DNA of 64,000 nt from FEN-1219 sp963744305 (GTDB lineage Bacteria > Pseudomonadota > Gammaproteobacteria > Steroidobacterales > Rariloculaceae): contig CAVUTF010000033.1 in NCBI GenBank assembly GCA_963744305.1, forward strand, positions 92,895 through 156,894, read 5' to 3'. A program made the position numbers and the translations under genes. Below the pieces are notes generated by a model. It was not told where the DNA came from, ran no database searches, and saw nothing but the letters and a program-made list of their open reading frames with translations. This document shows, in pieces, positions 25,865-35,976 of this stretch. Position 1 is the first letter of the stretch, and every line of letters begins with the position of its first letter.

Positions 25865-26812
25865 TTATTCCCAGCCGGTCTGCGACAGATGGTCCGCACG
25901 GAACCCCATCGCCTCGATCTCGTGGAGCTTACCGCCGCTCACCTTATAGATATGTGCCGCCGGTAGGTCGAAGGCATCGAAAGGCAGGTCGAGCTTCGGA
26001 AGCTCGGGAACGCCCTTGATCACGACGAACTTCTGCGCCATCGAATGCCGGAAATGCGACAGGCCGAACACGAGACCCGTCTCCACGTCCGCGATCTCCA
26101 CCCGGCGATTGTCGATCGTGTCGATGTACGCCATCGAGCCCGTGTCGAGCTGCGCGGCGCAGCCCATGGCGCCCATCGTGCCGAGACCGGGCGTCGCGGG
26201 TGGCGGATTGCCAGTGGTCTGCATGCCGTTCTCGCGGCGCACGCAGTCGTCGGCGAACGGCGCGAGGCGGCCGTTGTTGTCGTCGAGCGCGTCATAGTAA
26301 GACGCGCCTATCTTGAGCATCTCCTCGCGCGTGTTGCGTTGCGCTGCCGGCACCGCCGCCGCGAACGCGGCCCTCGGCGTTTGCAGATTCGGCAGGTTGC
26401 GTTCCCCTAAGCCGCGCGCGATCAAATGCTCGGCTTCGGTGATCTTGCCGTCCTGCACCTTCAGGCGAAGCGCGAGCTCGACCGGCTTGCCGGCCTCCTG
26501 CAGCACACCGAGGAAGCCGACCTGCTGGGAGACCGGGTCCGGCACGTAGATTTTGAACGTCGTGGGAACAGCCGACGCCGTCTTCCAAAGACCTTCGCCG
26601 ACTTTCGTCGCCGTCACGTTCTCGACGAGCTTTGCGTTCGCCGCAATCGGTACGCGGGCGGGATCGTGCGCGACGAGCGCGGCGAGATAGGAATCCACGA
26701 GCCCGCTCAGGCACGCTCGGTCGCAGCTCGCCGTGCGTTGCTGCGCCCACGACGCTGCCGCGGCGCCCACGAGCACCACCGCACTCGCGCGCCACGAGGT
26801 CGTTACTCTCAT
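25865..26812 (-). CDS. Exported DUF8021-like (NTF2-fold) protein
   Basis: 315 residues with a signal peptide (VVLVGAAAASWAQQ). It starts CDRACLSGLVDSYLAALVAHDPARVP and has a WKTASAVPTTFKIYVPDP...QVGFLGVL block and VQDGKITEAEHLIAR, as in DUF8021 proteins; later ASYYDALDDNNGRLAPFADDCVRRENG and the end KVSGGKLHEIEAMGF repeat an NTF2-like helix-plus-sheet pattern, perhaps two domains. Its start overlaps the preceding VOC gene stop by four bases, so translation is probably coupled. Confidence 0.75.
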   Translation of the reverse strand: MRVTTSWRASAVVLVGAAAASWAQQRTASCDRACLSGLVDSYLAALVAHDPARVPIAANAKLVENVTATKVGEGLWKTASAVPTTFKIYVPDPVSQQVGFLGVLQEAGKPVELALRLKVQDGKITEAEHLIARGLGERNLPNLQTPRAAFAAAVPAAQRNTREEMLKIGASYYDALDDNNGRLAPFADDCVRRENGMQTTGNPPPATPGLGTMGAMGCAAQLDTGSMAYIDTIDNRRVEIADVETGLVFGLSHFRHSMAQKFVVIKGVPELPKLDLPFDAFDLPAAHIYKVSGGKLHEIEAMGFRADHLSQTGWE

Positions 26813-27717
26813 TGTTGCGAGCCCTCTCGCGCCCGCCTGCTTGCCCCTGTCTCTGCGAAGTAGTTGGTGATCCCGTCCGGATCGTCGAGCCAGATCGTGC
26901 GCAGCGAGCCCGCGGAACCCGACAACGGATTGTCGATCGTCACGCCCTCGGACTCGGCGAGCGCGGCGACGACATCGACGTTCGACACGACGTATTGAAT
27001 TCCGCCGCTGCCGGTATCCGCCGGCAGCGCCCCGAAGCTGCGCAGGTTGATCGTGGTGGTACCGTGCCGGAACGGATATTTCGTCGTCCCGAACAACGCG
27101 TCGGGCGCCGGCGGCAGCTCTTCCAGGCCGACGAAGTCGCGATAGAACGCGCGGCTGCGCGCAAGGTCAGAAACGGTCACACCGACCTCGATCTGCGCAA
27201 GGACGTCGGCCGAGGCGCCAGGTACGACGACGAGCTCGACGGGCTGGCCATCGGGATCGTTCACGAGCGCGACCTTGCGCTTCGAGTCGGCCACGGAACG
27301 AAACGCCGGCTCGGAAAGCCCGTGCGCGCGGAAACGCTCGGAGAGCGCCGCTTCGTCGGCGAAGAACAAGGTGACCAAACGCACGCCCGTTGCGTCGCGG
27401 ACGCCGCCCGGTTGGTAAGTGCGATCGGCGACGCGCCCCGTGAGCTTGAGCTCGGACCCTCCGGCCTGAAAGCGCGCGACGCCGCCGGTGCCGTCGGGCC
27501 GCACGTTCAGCGTTTGGAGCTGCTTCAAGCCGAGCACGTCGCCGTAGAACTCGAACATCTTCTCGCGATCGACAGTGTGGCGCCGGAACACGTTCATGGA
27601 CGGCTGCCAGAGCGTGGCCCCGACCGGCGACGCCGAATCGCCGGACGCCGTGATCGCGGCAACCAGCAATGCAGCTGCCAAGAAGATTCGATGAAATCGA
27701 TGCTTGATGTTCGACAT
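26809..27717 (-). CDS. Exported VOC (glyoxalase-fold) protein
   Basis: 302 residues from ATG 27717 with a signal peptide (FLAAALLVAAITASG). Two VOC modules are visible: FRRHTVDREKMFEFYGDVLGLKQLQ...LVNDPDGQPVELVV and VTVSDLARSRAFYRDFVGLEELP...WLDDPDGITNYFAETG. An exported VOC protein is unusual, since most glyoxalase or dioxygenase relatives are cytoplasmic. It overlaps the DUF8021 gene by four bases. A similar exported VOC gene lies at 60176. Confidence 0.85.
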   Translation of the reverse strand: MSNIKHRFHRIFLAAALLVAAITASGDSASPVGATLWQPSMNVFRRHTVDREKMFEFYGDVLGLKQLQTLNVRPDGTGGVARFQAGGSELKLTGRVADRTYQPGGVRDATGVRLVTLFFADEAALSERFRAHGLSEPAFRSVADSKRKVALVNDPDGQPVELVVVPGASADVLAQIEVGVTVSDLARSRAFYRDFVGLEELPPAPDALFGTTKYPFRHGTTTINLRSFGALPADTGSGGIQYVVSNVDVVAALAESEGVTIDNPLSGSAGSLRTIWLDDPDGITNYFAETGASRRAREGSQQ

Positions 27718-27749
27718 TTCCGCCCCCTGCACCTATCAGCAATAACGTC

Positions 27750-28717
27750 TCATTGAGCCACGCTCGCGAGCGCAGCTTGCGCGCACTCGTTTGCAACCGT
27801 GAGATACCGACGCACGGAGTCCGCGCCGACGACATACGGGTGCGCGTCTCCGGACTTGCGCGCCGCGAGCTTCGGCAGCTTGACCTTCGTGCCATCGTAG
27901 TCGGTGTGATTCGACAGCAGCACGTCCGCGCCGGCCGCCGCCGCAATGTCGCGCATGCGCGCGGCAGACGCGGCATAGGCCTTGAAGCGCTCGGGCTCGG
28001 GGCCGAAGTTGAACAATGTGCCGCCCCACAGCGCGCCTACGTGCGCGCGCCCGCCGTCGCGCAACGGGATCAGCGTCGACACGGTGCCGTTCGTGTGCCC
28101 CGGCGTGAGGTACATCGTGAGCGTCGTGTCGCCGAGCGTGAGCTTCTGGCCGTCGGTGATTTCCATGTCGCGGCGCGGCTTCCAGGGCGGATTGTCGCGC
28201 TCGAGCATGTCCCAGTCCGCAGCACTCATCAGGAGCCGTGCGCCGAAGCGTTCCTGCAGAAGCTTCGCACCGCCGGCGTGGTCGAGATGGCCGTGGCTGA
28301 TCAGGACGTACTCGATGTCGGCCGGATCCATGCCGAGCTTGCGCAAGCCATCGACGACCTCGTCCTCGACCGAATAGTCGAAGAGCGGATCGATGACGAT
28401 GATGCCTGCGCTCGTGCGGACCGCCCAGGCCGTGAACTCCGTCATGCCGACGAAATAGAAGTTGTCGAACACTTTCGCGGGCTCCGCGTGCCACGACTCG
28501 CGCGGCGGCGTCGGCGGAGGCGGCCGACGCGGATCGGCGGCCGCCACGGCGGCGGCCGCAGCCGGGCCGGGGCAGAGCCGGTCGACCATCGCGGCGTGCT
28601 CGCCCGCCGGCGGCGCGAGCGGCCGCGATGTGCCGTTCGACGGCCGGGTTCGGCGATTGAGCGAAGACGGCGCCAGCGAGACGTCACCGCGACGAAGCCG
28701 AAGACGAACGCTTTCAT
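27750..28717 (-). CDS. Subclass B3-like metallo-beta-lactamase-fold hydrolase, frameshift in the signal region
   Basis: The catalytic part is intact: FDNFYFVGMTEFTAWAVRT, IIVIDPLFDY, the zinc motif SHGHLDHAGG, TPGHTNGTVSTLIPL and LSNHTDYDG. The spacing and HxHxDH with a following TPGHT resemble B3-type enzymes. The frame is open from 28739, but the first 35 residues do not look like a leader; the ATG at 28717 in the next frame gives MKAFVFGFVAV followed after one shift (about 28680) by SLAPSSLN, a plausible signal peptide. A beta-lactam target is not implied; such proteins also hydrolyse lactones and esters. Confidence 0.85.
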
Positions 28718-28745
28718 CTATGCAACTCCCCCGCGCCAACCCGCC

Positions 28746-30482
28746 TCATGGCAGTGCGAACACGAAGATTTCCGCAGCGCCGGCATCCGATGGCAACTCG
28801 GGCGTGACGCGCCGCGTTGCCATCGCGACGAGCGAGGCGCCCGTCGTGACCGCGACGTATTGCTTGCCGTCGACTGCGAACGTGACGGGGAAACCGCTGA
28901 CCGGCGTCGCCCAAATTCGTCTCCCAAAGCACGGCGCCGGTCGTGTCATCGAATGCCTTGAAATTGCCCGCCGCGTCGCCGCCGAACACGAGGCCGCCGC
29001 CCGTGGCCGCGAGCGACATCATTCCGCTGCGCTGCTCGTGCTTCCACCGCGTGGCGCCGGTTTCGGCGGAGACAGCCCACACGCTGCCGACCTTGTCCGT
29101 GCCGGGCGCGATGAGGGGCTCGCTCTGGAATCCGTAGACGAGCTTCGGGTCGCGCTCGCCGGTTTGCACCGTGGCTTTCATGCACATGTTCTGCATCGGC
29201 ATGTACATCGCGTTGGTGCGCGGGCTGTACGCGCCCGCCGGCCAGTTCTTACCGCCGTTGGTGCCGGGACACACCGTGAGCTCGTGACCCGCGTGTGTGA
29301 ACAGCAGGTTCGGGATTCACGGTGACCTTGCCAGTCGCGCCGTCGATGCTGCTCACGACATTCTGCGTCACGGTTGGCCGTGCCCAGAGAAACTCGCCGG
29401 TCTCCCGATCGAGCGTGTAGACGATCCCGGTCTTGCCGGGAACGCCCGTGATCACCTTGCGGCGCTCGCCGCGGCGCACGCGCGGGTTGATCCACGCAAC
29501 CTCGTCGGCGTCGGGTGCGACCGCAGTGTCGACGAGCAGCCGCTCGAACGGGTGATCGAGGTCCCAATGATCGTTGAGATGCTGGTAGTACCAGACGATG
29601 CGGCCCGTGTCGGCGTCGAGCGCGAGCGTCGAGTTGTGATAAAGGTGCTGCTTGTCGTTGCCGCCCAGGATGAACTTCGGGGCCGGGATCGTTACCGACG
29701 TGCCGATGTAGATGCGATCGAGCCCGGGATCGTAGCTCGGCACCATCCATGTGCCGACATGCCAGCGCTGCTCCATCGGCACGTTGCCCCAGCTCTCATC
29801 GCCGGGCTCGCCCGGCCGCGGAATCGTACGCGTGCGCCAGAGCTCCTTGCCGGTGGCCGCATCATGCGCCGTGATCACGCACGACTCGTGAGTGGCGGCC
29901 GGCTGACACTGGCGCCCCGTGATCACCTTGCCGTTTGCGACGATTGGTCCCGAGCTCGCGCGCGCGGGCAGCGTCGCCTCGAGCACGGGCGTCTCCCACA
30001 CGAGCTTGCCGGTGCGCGCATCGAGCGCGTACATCTGGTTGTCCGAGCTCGCATCGATCAGGGTCGTTCCCCAGATCGCGATATTGCGGTTCGTGCCTCC
30101 CTGGACGCCCTCCGGAAGCGTGCGCTTGTACTCCCACAGGAGCTCGCCTGACTTCGCGTCGAACGCCTGGATGTAGTCGCCGCGGTTCGGCACGTACATC
30201 ACGCCGTCGTAGACGAGCGGCGTGGACTCCTGGATGCCCTCGCCCATCGCATGCGTCCACACGCGCGTGAGACCGCCCGACGTTGCGCTTGTTGATTTGA
30301 TCGAGCGGACTGTAGCCCCAACCGTCGAGCGTGCGCCGCCACATCAGCCAATTCGCTGGATCGGGCTTCTGCAGCATCGCATCCGTGACCGGGACGAAAG
30401 AACGCTCGTCATCTGCGCTCGCAGGCATCGCAGCCGCCAACACCAACGCTGCCGGCAGTACTCGTAACAGATCAGAGCTCAT
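28746..30482 (-). pseudogene. PQQ-dependent alcohol/methanol-type dehydrogenase, frame-broken in three places
   Basis: The complete sequence is present in successive frames: signal peptide and start (SSDLLRVLPAALVLAAAMPA, then NWLMWRRTLDGWGYSPLDQINKRNVG) from 30482; the main propeller from 30262; GGKNWPAGAYSPRTNAMYMP from 29274; and a last stretch ending FVFALP at 28746. Shifts occur at about 30270, 29300 and 28920. The W..Y and GGKNWP motifs are typical of PQQ alcohol dehydrogenases. No internal stop outside the shifts was seen, so I regard the breaks as recent or artefactual. Second gene of the - strand set. Confidence 0.8.
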
Positions 30483-30496
30483 TTATTCCCCCAAGG

Positions 30497-30516
30497 ACGG
30501 TGTCAGGCACCGTTTT
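30497..30516 (+). repeat. Small hairpin sharing the GTCAGGCACCG core
   Basis: ACGGTG (30497-30502), loop TCAGG, CACCGT (30508-30513), then TTTTG. It reads as a weak terminator on the + strand, but the genes on both sides are on the - strand, so the orientation makes no obvious sense as one. The core is shared with the palindrome at 24554. Confidence 0.45.
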
Positions 30517-30530
30517 GTTGCTTTCGGTGA

Positions 30531-31715
30531 TCAGTCCCAGAACTTCCACCACGGCTTCGCCGGAGGCGCCGGCACGTCCGGCGCGTCGGCCGTCGCTGAC
30601 GCTTCTTGGCCGGCGCGCGAGTAGTCGACGAACGTGAGCTCGGTGCACTTGTCCGGCGCGTATGGCAAGTCGGCCACGCCGATCGTGTCGGAGCCCGTGT
30701 ACTGTCCGACGATGTTCACGGGATCCTCCGCGGTGTAGCTGCGCGTGATCTGCATCGTCTCCGGGTTCAGGGAGAACCGCTCGACGACGCGCAGTTGAGC
30801 GCTGTTCATGATCGGCGGCGACAAGACACCGGGCGCGAACCCGACCGTGTCGACGATCAACACGTCGTTTTCCCAGCGGCCGATCGAGTGCCCCGCGCGG
30901 CTCGGCGCGACGTTGGCCGGGTGCTCCGTCATGTCCATGTGGATCGTCCGCGTGAAACCGAGCTGGCCGTACTGCAACGTGATCGTGTCGCCGCCCTGCG
31001 TGATTCGGTTCACCGGGCCGTCGAAGGTCCAGTCGAACAGGATGCTCGTGGTCTCGCAGCGCATCCGGGGGTTCTCGGTGGTGTACGTGTCGAACGCGTC
31101 GGCTGCCGCCTTGCCGGCCTCCGTGTACTGCACATCGCGCGTGCGGTACTGGCGCGCGTTTGCTTCGGTCTCTTCGCCCGGTCGAAAACTCTCGGCTTCG
31201 CTGAGCGGCACGAGCGCGCCGCCGCGCCCGCGCGGATCCGTCATGACGAGCTGCTCGGGCGCCCAGTCGCCCGAAATGTTCGGCTCGCCGCTCGGCAGGC
31301 GCGCCGGCCGCGCTATCGGCTGCACCGGCGCCGGAGCTTTCGCGAGCTGGCCGTAGCGATCGGCGCTCGTGCCGTCGGCGAACACGATCGTGGAGAGATA
31401 GCACGAATTCGGGTCATCGCGATCGGGCGCGCCCGTGATCGTGACCTCCTCGCCGTTCTTGAACAGCTCGGGCGACCAGCCCGAGCGGCGCAGCACGGTG
31501 GCCGCTCGCATCTCGCAGCGCCAGTTCGCCGTCTGCCCGTCTTCTTTGGTGACGGTGAGATACAGCCAGGAATGCGGATTCACGAAGTCGACGCCGGTGA
31601 CCGTGCCTTTGATCGCGACTTCGCCGTTGCGGTCGAAGTTGCCGAAGCCGTGATGCGCCAATGCCGCGCTAGCGAGCAATGCAACCGCCGCAGAAACGCT
31701 GACAGCTCGAATCAT
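30531..31715 (-). CDS. DUF6152-lipocalin fusion, exported
   Basis: 394 residues from ATG 31715, which starts a signal peptide (MIRAVSVSAAVALLASAALA); the 31832 start adds an unrelated leader. Residues 20-125 are DUF6152: HHGFGNFDRNGEVAIKGTVTGVDFVNPHSW, LRRSGWSPELFKNGEEVTITG. Residues 150-375 are the lipocalin-like domain: GEPNISGDWAPE, RTIHMDMTEHP, SIGRWENDVLIVDTVGF, VVERFSLNPETMQITRSYTAEDP. The C-terminus is KPWWKFWD. First gene of the - strand set of six. Confidence 0.88.
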   Translation of the reverse strand: MIRAVSVSAAVALLASAALAHHGFGNFDRNGEVAIKGTVTGVDFVNPHSWLYLTVTKEDGQTANWRCEMRAATVLRRSGWSPELFKNGEEVTITGAPDRDDPNSCYLSTIVFADGTSADRYGQLAKAPAPVQPIARPARLPSGEPNISGDWAPEQLVMTDPRGRGGALVPLSEAESFRPGEETEANARQYRTRDVQYTEAGKAAADAFDTYTTENPRMRCETTSILFDWTFDGPVNRITQGGDTITLQYGQLGFTRTIHMDMTEHPANVAPSRAGHSIGRWENDVLIVDTVGFAPGVLSPPIMNSAQLRVVERFSLNPETMQITRSYTAEDPVNIVGQYTGSDTIGVADLPYAPDKCTELTFVDYSRAGQEASATADAPDVPAPPAKPWWKFWD

Positions 31716-31865
31716 CGCCCGCTCCCTTGGCAGATTGGCCGCGTTCCATAGTAACAAACAACCCGCGGGCCAACCTGCGCTTTCGCCGCTCGAGCGGAGG
31801 CGTGTTGGGCACCTGATATCATGCGGCGCCATGGCGATGTGTCGCGGTCCGGAGGGCAGGAAGTG

Positions 31866-32905
31866 GTGAGAGAGAGCATTTGCTTGGGCGTTCTGTTGGC
31901 GCCGGTGGCAGAGCTTTTGCCATCACAGCGTCGCGTCCTGGTTCGATTCGAGCCAGGTGACGGAGCTTGAAGGCGAGCTCACCGAGCTCAAGTGGCAGAA
32001 CCCGCACATCGTGTTCACTCTGAAGGTCACGGGCGAGGATGGACGCGAAACGCTCTGGGATATGGAGTCGCTGTCATTGAGCGGCGTGACCCGGACGGGT
32101 CTTACACCCGACCTGCTCGTCGTCGGCCAAACCTTGAAGGTGGCCGGCAATCCGTCGCGACGAAACCTCAACAACGTGTTCGTGCGCAACATTCTGCTGC
32201 CGAGCGGCCAAGAGATCGTGCTCGGCCAGCAAGCGCGCTGGACGGCCGACTCGTCGCTGCGCGGCAGTGAAGTCCTACGAGAGCGCGACGGCGACACATC
32301 GGCGCCCGCGCAAGGCATCTTCCGCGTCTGGAGCACGGGCTCCGGCACGTCGATGATCTTTCCGGAGAACATCACACCGAACTTCGACTTCAGCGTCTAT
32401 CCCCTGACGCCCGCTGCAAAAAAAGTCCTCGACGAGTTCGATACATTTGAGGACGATCCGACGCGCAACTGCGCCCCGAAAGGCATGCCGTTGCTCATGG
32501 AGCAGCCGTACCCGATGCAATTCGCGCGCGAGGGGGACGACATCGTGCTGCGGCTCGAGGAATACGACTCCCGCCGTGTGATTCACATGGACGCTGAGTC
32601 CGCGTCGGCGGCCGCTCGAGCGCCCGCTTCGCTCCTGGGCTACTCCGTCGGACGCTGGGAGGGCCGAGCGCTCGTCGTGACGACGACGCGCGTCAATTTC
32701 GGCCACTTCGACAGCGTCGGAATCCCGTTGAGCGAGGCCGCCGAGATTCGTCGAGCGGTTCACGCCGAGCGAGGACGGCGCCCGCCTCGACTACGCGCTG
32801 ACCGTGACCGATGCCGCCACATTCACGCGTCCCGTCGAGACGTCCAAGCACTGGATCTGGCTGCCCGGGATACGGTCGGCCGCTACGCCTGCTCTCGCGC
32901 AATAG
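31866..32905 (+). pseudogene. DUF6152-lipocalin fusion, frame-broken in two places
   Basis: The main frame starts around 31957 (TELEGELTELKWQNPHIVFTL) and includes EYDSRRVIHMDAES and SVGRWEGRALVVTTTRVNFG. The leader is in another frame from GTG 31866 (LGVLLAPVA); adding one base near 31925 yields FAHHSVASWFDSSQV, the expected mature start. A second shift near 32747 gives EIVERFTPSEDGARLDYALTV, then a frame that ends at TAG 32905. It diverges from the 30531 paralogue, with 150 bases in between holding both promoters. Confidence 0.75.
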
Positions 32906-32918
32906 CCGCGCCGCCGCG

Positions 32919-33634
32919 TCAGGCGGCGAGCATGCCGCTCAGCTTCGCGAGCATGTCGGCCTCGGCGGGGCGACCGGTGATCTGGCACGGACGCGAGCGC
33001 AGCAAGTCGTCCGCCACGGCCGCGCACCGGGACTCTCCGCGAGCACGCGGTTGAGGGTCGGTGTTTCCTCGAGCTTCAAAGCGTCGCCGAACACTTGTTG
33101 CGCGATGCTGAGCTCCTCCCAAAGAAAACAATCCGCGAGCATCACCGGCCGTTCACTCGTGCTCGCGTGCCAGCCCACTCATCGAGCGTGCGCTCGAGCG
33201 AGACCAAGTGAAGACGCAACCTCTCTAGGGTGCGCTTGAGCATCGCGGCGACTTCCACTCCGGGTACGCGACGTCCGCCCAGATCACCATGCCGATCGGA
33301 ACCATCACATCGATATAAGACTCGACGCGAGCATCTCGTGCCGAACGCTGTCTTCGTCGGACAGCCGCGCTCGGTCGCCGAGCTGTTCGTGCAGAAACGC
33401 TTGAATGACGAGCATTTCGGCGATCAGCCGCTCGTTCCAGCGTAGCACCGGCAGCTTGTGAAACGGTCCGCAGACCTGCGGTCGGGACTATTGCGAGTCG
33501 CTCACTGAAGGTGCCCGAGAGCGGCACCCGGTGATCCTCGAAGGCGACGTCGCCGACAGCAGGTAATAGCGCAGATACTGCGCACGGCCGCGCGCGTCGA
33601 AATACGTCAATCGGATTCGGGGCTTGGGCGGCAT
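32919..33634 (-). pseudogene. Glutathione S-transferase family protein, frame-broken
   Basis: Starts at ATG 33634 with MPPKPRIRLTYFDARGRAQYLRYYLLSA, the thioredoxin-fold N-terminus. Frame segments follow with VPLSGTFSERLAIVP, SYIDVMVPIGMVIWADVAYP, LADCFLWEELSIAQQVFG and finally ITGRPAEADMLAKLSGMLAA ending at 32919. The order is that of a normal GST (N-domain, helical C-domain) of about 235 residues. At least three frame changes interrupt it. Confidence 0.7.
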
Positions 33635-33739
33635 GCGGCGCAGTATATCGAGAATGCTTATGACGGTGTGCTCGCCTGTTGCAGTCGCACGGCGATTCCT
33701 GTCAGATAAACGGCGTCGCAACCCCTAAGGGAATCCGGT

Positions 33740-34926
33740 ATGTCCCATTCGACCGTCCGCGCTTCGGCGCTCGGTATCGCAGCGTGCGGCGTCGTGCTGG
33801 CTAGCGCGCCGGCGCAACTCGCCGCCCAAGAGGTTTACAACTCCCAGCTCCACCCGTTCAAGGTCGTCACGGTCGCGGAAGGATCCGGAATCCGTGGAGC
33901 ATGGCCTGGCTGCCGAACGGCGACATGCTCGTGACCGAGCGACCGGGGCGCCTGCGGATCGTGCGCGGGCAGGCTACTGCCACCCGTGGCCGGGGTGCCC
34001 GCGGTTCGCGCGCGGCCAAGGCGGACTGCAGGACGTCGTGGTGCATCCGAATTTCGCGACGAACAAGCTCGTCTATCTCAGCTTCGCAAAGCCGAACGCC
34101 GACGGCTCGCAAGGCACGACCGCGGTCGTGCGCGGCGAAGCTCGAGAACGATCGCTGGAACGACGTCAAGGAGATCTTCGAGGCCCAGGCGTACAGCGCC
34201 GCGCCGGGCCACTACGGTGCACGCATGGTGTTCGACGGCAAAGGGCATCTGTTCCTGTCGTCCGGCGACAAGATGCGGAATGATGCCGCCGCAGGGCGAT
34301 CGGTGCGGTGCACGAAGCTCGAAGGCCACCCGTCCAACGATGACCACAGGGCTCGATCCTGCGCTTGAACGAGGACGGTAGCGTCCGAAAGGACAACCCG
34401 TTCGCCGGCCGGGCCGACGCTATGCCGGAGCTCTGGACGATCGGAATCGCAATCCTCAAGGATTCGCCTAAACCCGGAGACCGGCGACCTGTGGGAAACG
34501 GAGCATGGCCCGCAAGGCGGCGACGAGCTGAACTTGATCCGTCGGGGCGTGAACTATGGCTGGCCGGTCATCGCCTACGGCGTGAATTACCGCTCGGCAC
34601 CGAGATCGGCCCGCGAGCGCCAGGGCATGGAGCAGCCGGCGGCGTTCTGGGTACCGTCGATCGCGCCCTCGGGTCTCATGTTCTATACCGGCGACAAGTT
34701 CCCGGAATGGAAGGGCAACGTGTTCGCCGGCGGCCTGTCGGCCGGCTATCAGCAGCTCTCGCGGCTCACGCTCGAGGGCACGCGCGTGACGAACCGCGAG
34801 CCGCTCCTACAAGGCAAGATGCGCATCCGCGACGTGCGCCAAGGTCCGGACGGCTACATCTACATCGCGACCGACAACACCCTCGGCAACCCAACGCCGA
34901 TCGTGCGCCTCGAGCCTGCCGGCTGA
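33740..34926 (+). pseudogene. PQQ-dependent sugar dehydrogenase (YliI fold), frame-broken
   Basis: Begins at ATG 33740 with a signal peptide (LGIAACGVVLASAPAQLAAQ). Segments in three frames give MAWLPNGDMLVTERPGRLRIV, GGLQDVVVHPNFATNKLVYLSF, GARMVFDGKGHLFLSSGDKM, NEDGSVRKDNPFAGRADAMPE, the core HGPQGGDELNLIRRGVNYGWP and SIAPSGLMFYTGDKFPEWKG, ending RIRDVRQGPDGYIYIATD...LEPAG at 34926. Same family as 24590-25846 and 55997-57259. At least five frame changes occur in 1.2 kb. Confidence 0.78.
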
Positions 34927-35109
34927 ACGGCTACGAACCTCGAGCAAGGCTCGGGCAACGCGAGAAGCCTTCCTCGTGCGCGCGTGACGCCGCACGTGAG
35001 GCACTGATAGCCTTCTGCCTGACCAAAGTAAAAATATCGTCTGAATATGCCTGGCGAGCTCTTGTTCGGGCGTCCCGCTGCGCACAATCCGACGCGGAGG
35101 CGAGAAGAA

Positions 35110-35976
35110 ATGCGCAGCAAGCTGTTCGTCCCCGGTTCGCGCGCCGAGCTGTTTGCGAAGGCGCTAGCCAGCGACGCGGATGCGATCTCCTTTGACGTGG
35201 AGGATTCGGTCCCGGAAGACAGCAAAGCGAGCGCCCGCGAACAGGTTGCAGAGTTCCTTCGCTCGGACACGGTGCGGGAAGCTGCCAAGCTGATCATCGT
35301 GCGCATCAACGCGCTGGAGTCGCCCCAATTCGAGCAAGATTTGCTGGCATTCGCATGCCAGGAGGTCCAACTCTTGAATTTGCCGAAAGCCCAATGCGCG
35401 GCCGACGTGCAGGCGGCAGCAACGTCCCTTCGAGCGCACCGAGCACCGCAACGGCGTCAAACAACCGATCCGCCTGCTGGTCAACATCGAAACCTCGCGC
35501 GCCGTCCGACTGGCTGCCGAAATCGCTGGCGCGCATCCGCGTGTGGCTGGCCTGCAGCTGGGGCTGGCCGACATGTTCGAGGCGTTGCACATCGACCGGC
35601 ATGACCCGAGCAATGTCCATGCCGCGATGCTCGCCGTTCGGATGGCGGCCGGCGAGTGTGAAGTTCGCGTACGACAGCGCATCTCCCAATGTCTTTGACG
35701 AGGACGGGTTCCGCCGCGAGGCCGAGCAGGCGAAACGGTTAGGCTATGTCGGAAAGAGCTGCGTGCATCCCACGCAGGTTGCATGGGCCAACGAGGGATT
35801 CCGGATCGACGAGCTAAGTCTCGCTACCGCGCGGCGCATCGTAGCTGCGGCGAAGGGTGCGGCGGAACTCAGGCGGGGGCGCTTACCTTCTCGATGGAAG
35901 AATGATCGACCTGCCGGTCCTCAAGCGCGCCCAGGCCATCCTGGCCGAAGCGAGCGACGGCAGCCATCGCTCCTGA
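35110..35976 (+). pseudogene. HpcH/HpaI aldolase / CitE-type CoA-ester lyase, frame-broken
   Basis: From ATG 35110: MRSKLFVPGSRAELFAKALASD, DAISFDVEDSVPEDSKASAR, VRINALESPQFEQDL; in other frames RLLVNIETSRAVRLAAEIA, LQLGLADMFEALHIDR, FAYDSASPNVFDEDGFRREAEQAKRLGYVGKSCVHPTQV. These are the metal (E, D) and CoA-lyase motifs of the CitE group (malyl- or citramalyl-CoA lyase-like). The stop TGA overlaps the next start (TGATG). The CoA-transferase at the far end of the locus could supply the CoA ester. Confidence 0.75.

Noticed and set aside
31930..31955. tRNA T-loop-like GGTTCGATTCGAG
   Set aside because: It is the coding sequence for the mature N-terminus of a DUF6152 protein and no acceptor or anticodon stem fits around it.
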